Source: Bacillota bacterium
Lineage (GTDB): Bacteria; Bacillota; Clostridia; Acetivibrionales; DSM-1351
NCBI GenBank assembly: GCA_023436515.1
Contig: JAEZIV010000436.1
Coordinates: forward strand, 1-12,018
DNA: 12,018 nt
Direction of reading: 5' to 3'
This document shows positions 1 through 6,404 of the stretch, piece by piece. The notes beneath the pieces are model-generated. The model made no database searches. It saw only the letters and a program-made list of their open reading frames with translations, and was not told the origin of the DNA. Numbering within the stretch: position 1 is the stretch's first letter; each line of letters opens with the position of its first letter. The position numbers were made by a program, and so were the translations under genes.

Positions 1-1
1 A

Positions 2-262
2 AAATACAATGATAAAATGAGCCCTCAGCTTAAAGAGTTTGTAATTTCCACTTCTAAGAAATGCGATGGGTGTCGTTATTGTGTGCAGACAGATAAAACC
101 GGCAAAAGACCCTTTGCTTTTATTTCAATTGACAAGTACAACCTCTGCCCATTATATGCAGGCTTTCAGTATCGTTGGAAAACCTTGAAGGATAATACCG
201 TCAAGGGTATGATTGAAATGCTTAGATTTATTGATATGATATTTGCTGACAGGAGGTGTTGA
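2..262 (+). CDS. C-terminal part of a cysteine-rich hypothetical protein (5' end outside window)
   Basis: The reading frame is open from base 2, so the ATG at 17 is probably internal and the gene starts upstream of the window. About 86 codons are visible. A CDGCRYC motif (C-X2-C-X2-C) is followed about 35 residues later by another cysteine (NLCP), a pattern that suggests a structural zinc or other metal site. The end is an amphipathic stretch (MLRFIDMIF). I recall similar tails in clostridial proteins of unknown function but cannot name a family, and no catalytic motif is visible. No terminator follows directly. Confidence 0.7.
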   Translation, partial: KYNDKMSPQLKEFVISTSKKCDGCRYCVQTDKTGKRPFAFISIDKYNLCPLYAGFQYRWKTLKDNTVKGMIEMLRFIDMIFADRRC

Positions 263-348
263 TATAAAAGAGAAATTAATTTTGATGCTCTGAGTTTGAA
301 AGAAAGTCTGGTTAATATAGGATGCCTTAATAACTTTATTTTATTTTA

Positions 349-378
349 TTGAAAATATTACCTTAAGCATGGTATTAT
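349..378 (+). promoter_or_regulatory. Sigma-A-type promoter of the rsgA leader
   Basis: TTGAAA (349-354) and TATTAT (373-378) are separated by 18 bases, giving 5/6 matches to each consensus box. Transcription would start near 385, about 350 bases upstream of the GTPase ATG, so the transcript has a long leader carrying the short ORF, inverted repeat and three terminators listed below. This is a consensus match only. Confidence 0.6.
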
Positions 379-421
379 ATGTATATTATCATCTGCTTTG
401 AGCAGAAACGAAGGGAGATGG

Positions 422-448
422 ATGAAATTTTATGACAGCATTATATGA
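422..448 (+). CDS. Putative 8-residue leader peptide (MKFYDSII) upstream of rsgA
   Basis: A GGGAG ribosome binding site (413-417) lies 4 bases before ATG 422, and the ORF ends at TGA 446-448. Its first 11 bases form the left arm of a perfect inverted repeat, so initiation could be coupled to RNA folding. It lies between the promoter and three tandem terminators, the place where ribosome-stalling leader peptides sit in antibiotic-responsive leaders. Two other short frames overlap it (ATG 418, ATG 432), so which one is translated, if any, is uncertain. Confidence 0.35.
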   Translation: MKFYDSII

Positions 449-472
449 GGTGGTTGAGTCTTAAAATTTCAT
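422..472 (+). repeat. 11-bp perfect inverted repeat in the rsgA leader
   Basis: ATGAAATTTTA (422-432) and TAAAATTTCAT (462-472) are exact reverse complements around a 29-base loop. The left arm includes the leader ORF start codon; the right arm lies past its stop. There is no T tract, so this is not a terminator. A ribosome on the short ORF would open it, consistent with a sensing role. Confidence 0.6.
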
Positions 473-505
473 AGTGGCAGAGCAAAAGGCTATTTTACTT
501 AAGCC

Positions 506-526
506 GGTGTTTGGACACCTTTTTTT
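506..526 (+). terminator. Leader terminator 1
   Basis: A GGTGT/ACACC stem with a TTGG loop (506-519) is followed by seven T's (520-526). Alternative pairings exist nearby: AGCAAAA (481-487) complements TTTTGCT (523-529, overlapping the T tract), and TTACTTAA (496-503) complements TTAAGTAA (538-545). Either could act as an antiterminator. The stem is short, so its strength depends on the T run. Confidence 0.55.
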
Positions 527-573
527 GCTATGCCGTATTAAGTAACCTTTCGTGAATACTGTAGATTTTTACG

Positions 574-599
574 GGCGCACCGGATAGGTGTGCCTTTTT
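574..599 (+). terminator. Leader terminator 2
   Basis: GGCGCACC (574-581) pairs with GGTGTGCC (587-594), 8 bp with one G-U, around a 5-base loop; TTTTT follows (595-599). It is the second of three tandem terminators before the GTPase gene. Confidence 0.7.
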
Positions 600-614
600 G
601 CGTACCTGATCAGT

Positions 615-657
615 AACCGCAATTTGCAGCTTCTAAGGCTGCTTTTGCGGTTTTTTT
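615..657 (+). terminator. Leader terminator 3
   Basis: AACCGCAA (615-622) pairs with TTGCGGTT (645-652), and inside it GCAGC (626-630) pairs with GCTGC (638-642). A long T run ends at 657. This is the strongest of the three and lies only 75 bases before the GTPase start, so expression from the upstream promoter requires read-through. Confidence 0.8.
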
Positions 658-732
658 CTGCCATTTTATGAACAGAAAGGGGTAGTATAAGCATAAGATT
701 TACAATATTTTGCAGAAACTTTGGAGGTAACT

Positions 733-1794
733 ATGTTAGATATTATGAATTATGGGTTTGAAGCAACTATGTTTCCTGAAAACGCAGAGGGTATACCTGC
801 TCGAATTACAGCAGTACACAAGGAACGTTATGAATTGGTTTGTGAGTATGGGCAAACTTTTGGAAGACTGAAAGCAAGCATATATTTCGGAGAGGGCCTT
901 GAAAGCTTTCCTACTACCGGTGACTTTGTACTGATCCAGTATAACTCCCAAGGCGATAGTCTTATAGTAAAAACCTTGGAGAGAAGATCGAAATTTGCAC
1001 GCAATGATTTCTCAGGTCATGCGGTGGGTTATGTAAAAACTGTACGTGAGCAGGTTGTTGCAGCCAACTTTGATTATGTATTTATTATGGCGTCACTCAA
1101 TTACGATTTTAATGTAAAAAGAACTGAGCGCTACCTGACACTGGCCTGGCAAAGTGGTGCTATTCCTGTTGTTATACTCACTAAAGCTGATTTGCTGGAG
1201 GATCACGCTGAGAAAATACAGGCTGTTGAGAGGGTGGCTGAGGGTGTTGAGGTTCATGCTGTCAGTGCAAAGACAGGCTATGGCATTGATAAGCTTGCAA
1301 AATTCCTTGAGCCCCGAAAAACAATAGTATTTTTAGGCTCTTCCGGAGTTGGAAAATCAAGCCTTGTAAATGCACTGGCAGGCGAAGAGCTGATGTCAGT
1401 AAAGGAAATCCGCGAAGATGACAGTAGAGGTCGTCATACAACTACGCACCGTCAACTTATTATGCTTCCCAGCGGTGTTATTATTATTGATACTCCCGGA
1501 ATGCGTGAGTTAGGCATGTGGGATGTCAGTACGGGACTAAGTGAAGCGTTTTCTGATGTTGAAGGCTTTCTTGGAAAATGTAAATTTTCCGATTGCAAGC
1601 ATAACGGGGAGCCAGGCTGCGCCATTAATACTGCCATAGCTGATGGGTTACTGACGCCGGAGCGTTGGACCAGCTATCTGCAAATCAAGCAGGAGGCCAG
1701 GTTTGTAAATGATAGAGCAGGCTTTAAATCTGACAAGTCAAGACGGAATAAGGCTATTGCACAATGGAACAGGCAGAATAAGATTAAGAGATAA
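733..1794 (+). CDS. rsgA: Ribosome small-subunit-dependent GTPase A (RsgA/YjeQ family)
   Basis: This is a circularly permuted GTPase that acts in late 30S ribosome maturation. In the 353-residue product the order is: N-terminal OB-like region (about 1-110), G4-type TKAD (150-153), P-loop GSSGVGKSS (202-210), G3 DTPG (253-256), then a C-X4-C-X-H-X5-C zinc site (C283, C288, H290, C296) and a basic tail. The permuted order plus the zinc site is diagnostic of the family. I chose ATG 733 because GGAGG (723-727) lies 5 bases upstream; an in-frame TTG at 721 would precede that site. The protein is longer than typical housekeeping RsgA (about 290-300 residues), and its attenuated leader and accessory neighbours suggest an inducible second copy. 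It is first in a likely operon with two acetyltransferases (next gene 47 bases on). Confidence 0.93.
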   Translation: MLDIMNYGFEATMFPENAEGIPARITAVHKERYELVCEYGQTFGRLKASIYFGEGLESFPTTGDFVLIQYNSQGDSLIVKTLERRSKFARNDFSGHAVGYVKTVREQVVAANFDYVFIMASLNYDFNVKRTERYLTLAWQSGAIPVVILTKADLLEDHAEKIQAVERVAEGVEVHAVSAKTGYGIDKLAKFLEPRKTIVFLGSSGVGKSSLVNALAGEELMSVKEIREDDSRGRHTTTHRQLIMLPSGVIIIDTPGMRELGMWDVSTGLSEAFSDVEGFLGKCKFSDCKHNGEPGCAINTAIADGLLTPERWTSYLQIKQEARFVNDRAGFKSDKSRRNKAIAQWNRQNKIKR

Positions 1795-1841
1795 AGCTAA
1801 GAAGTGGATAATTATAAATATAAGATCAGGAGGAATTTTTA

Positions 1842-2795
1842 ATGATAATAACTGACTTTACCCATAGGCATATTGAAGAAGCTGCTAACCTCGCCATTTT
1901 TAATTACACTATAGAACGAGATTATGTACCGAGTCTCCCGGTTGTAAACACATGGCCCGATTTAACCCCATATGCTGATAATGAGCTGGGCATTGCGGCC
2001 ATTGAAAACGGTAAACTTATTGGGTTTTTGTGTTGTGTACCGCCTTTTGACAATGCTTTTCGATCAACTAAAGTAAAGGGTGTATTTTCACCAATGGAAG
2101 CAAACGGAGCAAGAATAGAAGACTGTGGAGTAATACATGCTGCCATGTACCGAGCTGCTGCACAAAAATGGGTTGCTGCAAGCGCAGTCAGTCATGGAAT
2201 ATGCCTCTATGCTCATAATGAATCAGCACAGCGGCAATTTTTCAGGTACGGCTTTGGGTTGCGCTGTATTGATGCTATCAGACCAATGGAGGAAATTGAC
2301 TGTAATGCTTGTGACGGTTATGTGTTCTCAGAGATAGGTCAAGAGGATTTCAAATCAATTTTTCCGTTGGATTTAATGCTAAATGAGCACATGAGAAAAA
2401 GCCCAACATTCATACATCGCCAAGCGGACACAATAGAGAGCTTTATAGATAGCTGTGTTGAAGACAAAGCAAGGTATTTTGTTGCGAGGATTGAAGGAAA
2501 TATATGTGCCTTTATGAAAATTACAAATGCCGGTGAAACCTTTATAACAGAATTACATACTTACATACACATAAACGGTGCCTTTTGTCTTCCTGAGCAC
2601 AGAGGTAAAGGTGTGTATCAGAATTTATTGAACTATACCATTAAAACTCTTAAGGCTGAAGGGTACACACGGCTTGGAGTAGATTTTGAAAGTATAAACC
2701 CTGCAGCATTTGGGTTCTGGAGCAAATACTTTTTGCCATATACCCATGGTGTTGTGCGGAGGGTTGACGAATTGATTATTGAAAATGATATTTAA
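1842..2795 (+). CDS. Tandem-domain GNAT family N-acetyltransferase
   Basis: GNAT enzymes transfer an acetyl group from acetyl-CoA to an amine. The 317-residue protein appears to hold two GNAT folds. The N-terminal half (about 1-145) is divergent but ends with the typical late motif (NESAQRQFFRYGFG, about 126-139). The C-terminal half has the CoA pyrophosphate loop RGKGVY (about 254-259) and an INPAAFGFWSKYF segment (about 285-297). AGGAGG (1828-1833) lies 8 bases before the ATG. The gene lies 47 bases after rsgA and 11 bases before the next acetyltransferase with no terminator, so co-transcription is likely. The substrate cannot be read from sequence; antibiotic or small-molecule acetylation is a guess from context. 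Confidence 0.85.
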   Translation: MIITDFTHRHIEEAANLAIFNYTIERDYVPSLPVVNTWPDLTPYADNELGIAAIENGKLIGFLCCVPPFDNAFRSTKVKGVFSPMEANGARIEDCGVIHAAMYRAAAQKWVAASAVSHGICLYAHNESAQRQFFRYGFGLRCIDAIRPMEEIDCNACDGYVFSEIGQEDFKSIFPLDLMLNEHMRKSPTFIHRQADTIESFIDSCVEDKARYFVARIEGNICAFMKITNAGETFITELHTYIHINGAFCLPEHRGKGVYQNLLNYTIKTLKAEGYTRLGVDFESINPAAFGFWSKYFLPYTHGVVRRVDELIIENDI

Positions 2796-2806
2796 AGGAG
2801 CTATTT

Positions 2807-3850
2807 ATGTTTAAACTAAATCAAGACCAGTATATTAAGGTACTTCCTCTGATTAAATCAGAGATTCATTTATCTGTTTTTTCTGTAATCCATGGAATAA
2901 TGCAGGGTGAAATATATGTAAACAACCCTGAGAAACCTACAGCTGCACTAATACAAACAAGTGAATGCAATTTACTTGCAGGTGATATTCAAGATGGGGC
3001 ATTCAATTCTACTATAGCAGAAGAGCTAGATTTTTGGGACCCGGTACTTCCCGATTCTGAAGAGTGGATTAGCAAGCTTCCTCAGATTCACCAAAATCCT
3101 TTTGTACGTCAGTATTCGAGATGCTATTACAGCCTTACCCCGGAGGAGTTTGTCGATACTAAGAAAACATTGCCGGAAGGCTTTGTTGTAGAAAAAGTAG
3201 ATCCACAATTTATTAGGAGTAGAGAGTTTAAATATTCAGAGGATATTCTAAGCTCAGTGGAGGATTGGGGTGGTGACAAAAAATTCCTTAAAAATGGAGG
3301 AGGAGTTTATATTCGCAATGAAGCTACGATCGTTAGCCGTGCATTATGGGATTGTACCTACAAAGACAGAGTTGAAGTCGGGATCAAAATTAATGATGAT
3401 ACATTTAAAAAAATGGGCTTTGGAACTATTTCTGTAGCTGAAACAATTAAGTCATGCTTTGAAAGAGGATATAAAACGGTTGGCTGGCACTGCGTGGAAG
3501 CAAATAAGGGGTCAAGAGCTCTGGCAGAAAAACTGGGCTTTAAGCTCATATGTAAATACTCTGCATTTTCACCGTACCCACCCATAGAGAATATTGCTGA
3601 CTTAACTGAGTCAGAGTGGAAGGAATGGGCGGAGTATTTTGAAGCAGCTGCCGAAACAGAGCCCCGGCTATGGTCTGAGTGTTTATTTGCATATATTAAA
3701 GCAAACAATGTTGCTAAAGCAAGAGAGGTTCTTGAGATTCATAGAAGAATGAAGCTATATGAGCATGATTATAATGGGTTTGTTCATTATCTTCATACGC
3801 TAGGCATGGCAACTAATTTCAGTAGTGACTGGGCAGAGAACCTTAGCTAG
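2807..3850 (+). CDS. GNAT acetyltransferase, ZmaR-like (GNAT_acetyltran type)
   Basis: This 347-residue protein resembles the family that includes the zwittermicin A resistance acetyltransferase ZmaR: a divergent N-terminal region, then a GNAT core. In the core, KKMGFGT (201-207) is the acetyl-CoA loop and EANKGSRALAEKLGF (231-245) the late motif. A charged helical tail (about 265-345) follows. AAAGGAG (2794-2800) overlaps the preceding stop codon, 6 bases before ATG 2807, so translation is probably coupled to the upstream acetyltransferase. A perfect ATGCAG/CTGCAT hairpin without a T tract lies just after the stop (3853-3868). The family is a recognition from memory; the substrate is unknown. 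Confidence 0.8.
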   Translation: MFKLNQDQYIKVLPLIKSEIHLSVFSVIHGIMQGEIYVNNPEKPTAALIQTSECNLLAGDIQDGAFNSTIAEELDFWDPVLPDSEEWISKLPQIHQNPFVRQYSRCYYSLTPEEFVDTKKTLPEGFVVEKVDPQFIRSREFKYSEDILSSVEDWGGDKKFLKNGGGVYIRNEATIVSRALWDCTYKDRVEVGIKINDDTFKKMGFGTISVAETIKSCFERGYKTVGWHCVEANKGSRALAEKLGFKLICKYSAFSPYPPIENIADLTESEWKEWAEYFEAAAETEPRLWSECLFAYIKANNVAKAREVLEIHRRMKLYEHDYNGFVHYLHTLGMATNFSSDWAENLS

Positions 3851-3987
3851 GGATGCAGGTGGCTGCATAAACATGTCAGACCATTCAATATAGCTTGCAT
3901 GATGGAAAGCTCAGTCGGCTTTGAAGGATTTCTTGATCCTAAAATTGAATAATGAAAGGATTCTTATTTTGTTAGGAGGAATTCGAT

Positions 3988-4437
3988 ATGGATATAAAAG
4001 ATTTTAGAGTAATGGTAGACTCATTTAATGAGCAATTAGCCGGAATTGATGAAAAAGTAACAAATATTAAGCTATCAGAGGATAAATGGTCTTTGAGAGA
4101 AATCATAGGACATTTAATCGACTCTGCATCAAATAATCACCAAAGATTTGTGAGGCTGCAGTTTGACGATCTTCTCGGTTTTCCCGCCTATGATGGCGAA
4201 CAATGGGTAAGGGTTCAAAAATACAATGCCAGCGCTTGGGGAGAGCTTATCTCATTATGGTACTTATATAATACCCTATTGCTTCATGTTGTTGAAAACG
4301 TAAATGCTGAGAGTCTTGGAAATGTTTGGGTTAAGGGGGAAGATACTATCACCTTGGAAGAGTTAATAATTGATTACTACTGGCATATGAAAAATCATAT
4401 TGAGCATTTTAACAACAGATTTAAGGAGTTAATTTAA
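3988..4437 (+). CDS. DinB-like four-helix-bundle protein
   Basis: The 149-residue protein has the layout of the DinB/YfiT superfamily: an early KWSLREIIGHLIDSA helix containing H42 and a final WHMKNHIEH helix with H133 and H137. Those histidines match the metal-binding triad of the family. Members bind a divalent metal and several catalyse thiol (bacillithiol or mycothiol) transfer, but many have no known activity, so none is claimed. AGGAGG (3974-3979) is 8 bases before the ATG. The gap from the preceding gene is 137 bases, with a hairpin but no clear terminator, so it may be transcribed from its own promoter or by read-through. Confidence 0.85.
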   Translation: MDIKDFRVMVDSFNEQLAGIDEKVTNIKLSEDKWSLREIIGHLIDSASNNHQRFVRLQFDDLLGFPAYDGEQWVRVQKYNASAWGELISLWYLYNTLLLHVVENVNAESLGNVWVKGEDTITLEELIIDYYWHMKNHIEHFNNRFKELI

Positions 4438-4467
4438 CTATCAGAACTATTATAATTATTCTTTATC

Positions 4468-4557
4468 TTGACAACATTTGATTATTATGGAAATATGTTA
4501 AAAAGTGACTTTATTATTTAATGCATCACCAAGGACAGTTGTCAAGCTGGGATATAC
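4468..4557 (+). promoter_or_regulatory. Possible promoter and leader of the flavoprotein gene
   Basis: A perfect -35 box TTGACA (4468-4473) is present, but the best -10 (TATGTT, 4494-4499) is 20 bases away, which is long. Downstream, GTTGT (4538-4542) can pair with ACAAC (4556-4560), overlapping the left arm of the terminator that follows. If transcription starts here, the terminator would sit in the leader of the gene at 4681. Otherwise it simply ends the DinB transcript. Confidence 0.3.
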
Positions 4558-4602
4558 AACCCTGTGGAGTCGCTTTTATTGCTTCTACAGGGTTATCTTT
4601 TT
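4558..4602 (+). terminator. Intrinsic terminator between the DinB and flavoprotein genes
   Basis: AACCCTGTGGAG (4558-4569) pairs with TTCTACAGGGTT (4583-4594), 12 bp with two G-U pairs, followed by ATCTTTTT. It is either the end of the DinB transcript or an attenuator of the flavoprotein gene 80 bases downstream. Confidence 0.65.
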
Positions 4603-4680
4603 ATGACTTGGCAATGTTAAAGGGATTTAGCCATTCTATAGTAATGGGTAACGCCTGTGATGCTGTTAAGGAGGGCATAT

Positions 4681-5256
4681 ATGAAAGTTATTGGGATTTC
4701 AGGCAGTCCGAGAAAAGCTGGGAACACAGAGCTTTTAGTAAAGGAAGCACTAAAGCCTTTTTATGAGAAGGGGTGGGAAGTAACTGAGTTCTTTTTAAGC
4801 AACAAAGCAATTAATCCCTGTATAGGTTGTGAAACCTGTAACGAGTCCGGCTTATGTGTAATTGAAGGGGATGACATGGAACAATTATTATGTGAGTTCG
4901 AAAAGTGTGATGCTCTGATTATTGGGTCTCCTTCGTATTATAGGAATGTAACTGCTCAGCTTAAAGCTTTATTCGATAGAAGTTTTGTATTTAAGAATCG
5001 GAAATTACTTGAGGGAAAGCTGGGAGGAGCTATCGCTGTAGGCAGAGGCGAAGGTGGAGGGCAAAGTCTGGTGCTTTCAATCATACATAATTATTATTTA
5101 TCATCGGGAGCCATTTGCGTTCCATGTGAGATCAACGGTTTATCTGCCAGAGTAGATAAGCCTGGGGATATCTTAAAGCAGGAGAACAGACTGAGACAGG
5201 CAAGGGTTCTGGGTGAAAATATTATAAAGTACTCAGAAATGATAGGACGAAGTTAA
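4681..5256 (+). CDS. Flavodoxin-fold NAD(P)H-dependent FMN reductase / iron-sulfur flavoprotein-like
   Basis: The 191-residue protein begins with a flavodoxin-type strand and phosphate loop, GISGSPRKAGNT (5-16), which binds FMN phosphate. CIGCETCNESGLC (C47, C50, C53, C59; C-X2-C-X2-C-X5-C) matches the compact cysteine motif that holds a [4Fe-4S] cluster in iron-sulfur flavoproteins (Isf). IIGSPSYYRNVTAQLKALFDR (about 80-100) is the second flavin-contact region. It probably passes electrons between a nicotinamide or ferredoxin donor and an unknown acceptor in the cytoplasm. ATG 4681 is chosen because AAGGAGGG (4668-4674) lies 6 bases upstream; an ATG at 4657 would precede that site. A decayed acetyltransferase follows 12 bases after the stop. 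Confidence 0.88.
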   Translation: MKVIGISGSPRKAGNTELLVKEALKPFYEKGWEVTEFFLSNKAINPCIGCETCNESGLCVIEGDDMEQLLCEFEKCDALIIGSPSYYRNVTAQLKALFDRSFVFKNRKLLEGKLGGAIAVGRGEGGGQSLVLSIIHNYYLSSGAICVPCEINGLSARVDKPGDILKQENRLRQARVLGENIIKYSEMIGRS

Positions 5257-5268
5257 TATTTATCATAA

Positions 5269-5447
5269 GTATTATTGTTTTATATGAATATCATGAGATA
5301 TATCAAAGCCTCGGCCCCTGAGGAGGTACGCTGCAGGTAAGCCTAATGGCCTCAAAGGGGAAAGAAGCTTTTTATGAACGATTCGGCTTTGTTTCAAGAC
5401 CAAATGAAAAGCAAGGCTCCGGCATGCAGCAGCGAATATGTATTTAG
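5269..5447 (+). pseudogene. C-terminal remnant of a GNAT acetyltransferase, frameshifted
   Basis: Two frames together read as the end of a GNAT protein. Frame one from 5269 gives IMRYIKASAPEE (5290-5325). After a shift in GAGGAGGTACG, frame two from 5328 gives TLQVSLMASKGKEAFYERFG (5328-5387), then FVSRPNEKQGSGMQQ, ending at TAG 5445-5447. The KGKEAFYERFGF...RPNE..GSGM pattern is a familiar GNAT tail. The first two thirds of the gene, including the acetyl-CoA loop, is missing. No start codon with a ribosome binding site serves it, so it is a fossil and not a small gene. Confidence 0.75.
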
Positions 5448-5485
5448 AAGCCGAGGGCACAAACATATAAATCGGAGGAACATTC

Positions 5486-6253
5486 ATGGAAACAAAGCTA
5501 ATATTGATTGAGGGCATACCCGGTTCGGGAAAAACCACAATCGCCACAAAAATAAAGGAATACCTAGAAGCTCAAAACATTGCGACAGCATTATTTAGTG
5601 AAGGAGACGTGCACCCAGCAGACCTTTCCTGGTGTTCATACCTTTCAATAGATGAGTTTAATAGTATTATTCCTAAGTATCCTCAGTATTCAGAAATAAT
5701 AAAACAAAATACCGTACTTGAAAATGACTATGCTGTTGTAGCTTACACTAAACTAGGTTTAGCACCTTCAGAGAATGAAGTGATGAATTTTTTTGAAGAA
5801 CATGAGGTTTATGATGGGAGGGTTCCTTTAGAGAGGTTCTCAAAAATACACCTTCAAAGGTGGAGAAATTTTGCTGATAAGGCAGTAGAGAAAAAGGAAG
5901 TAAGCATTTTTGAGTGTGCGTATTTTCAAAGTCAGATTTGTGAGCTTATGGGAATTCATCTAGCAGACAGTGATTATATTTCAGAACATTTAATATCACT
6001 GATTGCTATTGTAAAAAAACTAAATCCTGTAATCATATACCTTACTCAGCCTGATATTGGTGAAACCATCGCTCGGGTTGCAAAACAAAGAGTTTCACCG
6101 GATAAAGAACACCCTGATTGGATTGACTTAGTAATAGGTTGGGTTGAGAAATCTAAATATGGAAGAAAGCATGAGCTTAACGGTTTTGACGGGGTTATTC
6201 GCTTTTTTGAGGAAAGAAAAAAGCTTGAATTTGATATTTTAAATAAACTGTGA
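5486..6253 (+). CDS. P-loop NTPase / kinase-like protein, probably tail-truncated
   Basis: The 255-residue protein opens with strand LILIEG and a Walker A loop GIPGSGKTT (10-18), like small-molecule or nucleotide kinases. A central FECAYFQSQ segment follows a predicted strand (VSIFECAYF) and could carry a catalytic acid. The VIIYLTQPD segment is the late strand, followed by a basic stretch (RVAKQRVSPDKEH) that could be a lid region. The substrate is unknown; aminoglycoside- or nucleotide-type phosphorylation would be a guess. GGAGG (5474-5478) lies 7 bases before the ATG. The stop at 6251-6253 overlaps a second frame that reads like the natural end of the protein (6250-6342), so the product may be about 30 residues shorter than its relatives. 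Confidence 0.75.
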   Translation: METKLILIEGIPGSGKTTIATKIKEYLEAQNIATALFSEGDVHPADLSWCSYLSIDEFNSIIPKYPQYSEIIKQNTVLENDYAVVAYTKLGLAPSENEVMNFFEEHEVYDGRVPLERFSKIHLQRWRNFADKAVEKKEVSIFECAYFQSQICELMGIHLADSDYISEHLISLIAIVKKLNPVIIYLTQPDIGETIARVAKQRVSPDKEHPDWIDLVIGWVEKSKYGRKHELNGFDGVIRFFEERKKLEFDILNKL

Positions 6254-6342
6254 ATAAATACATTATTGAAAACCCTGAATATAACTGGGAGGAGGTCTTC
6301 ACAAAAGTGAAGGAGGTACTTTCAGTGCAAGAGATTGTTTAA
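6250..6342 (+). pseudogene. Frameshifted C-terminal tail of the preceding P-loop protein
   Basis: A second frame that overlaps the stop codon of the P-loop gene reads NKYIIENPEYNWEEVFTKVK (6253-6312), then EVLSVQEIV and TAA (6340-6342). The segment (acidic turn, Tyr-Asn-Trp, amphipathic helix) looks like the usual end of kinase-like P-loop proteins and makes a natural continuation of ...FDILNKL. Joining the frames needs one indel near 6248-6252. A separate 30-residue ORF starting at GTG 6250 is possible, but no ribosome binding site precedes it. Confidence 0.5.
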
Positions 6343-6345
6343 CCT

Positions 6346-6373
6346 ATAAAAATGCATTGCCAGCTTACAGTGC
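6346..6373 (-). terminator. Weak terminator of the RNA methyltransferase gene
   Basis: On the minus strand GCACTG and CAATGC (plus 6354-6373) form a 6-bp stem with one mismatch around an 8-base loop, followed by ATTTTTAT. It lies about 30 bases past the methyltransferase stop. The stem is weak, so the call is tentative. Confidence 0.3.
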
Positions 6374-6404
6374 TAGAAAGCTTATATGTAGTTAAGTACT
6401 ATAA

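Noticed and set aside
3851..3987. Open frame after the ZmaR-like gene (GCRWLHKHVRPFN...) as a gene remnant
   Set aside because: It gives about 33 codons with no recognisable family pattern; it probably stays open by chance.
4521..4766. 81-codon plus-strand ORF before and overlapping the flavoprotein gene
   Set aside because: It has no ribosome binding site, runs through a terminator hairpin, and its second half is an out-of-frame shadow of the flavoprotein gene.
6236..6255. Slippery heptamer TTTAAAT in the zero frame near the end of the P-loop gene, suggesting programmed -1 frameshifting into the tail frame
   Set aside because: After a -1 slip at that site the next codon is TAA (6244-6246), so the ribosome would stop before reaching the tail. 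An indel is the simpler explanation.
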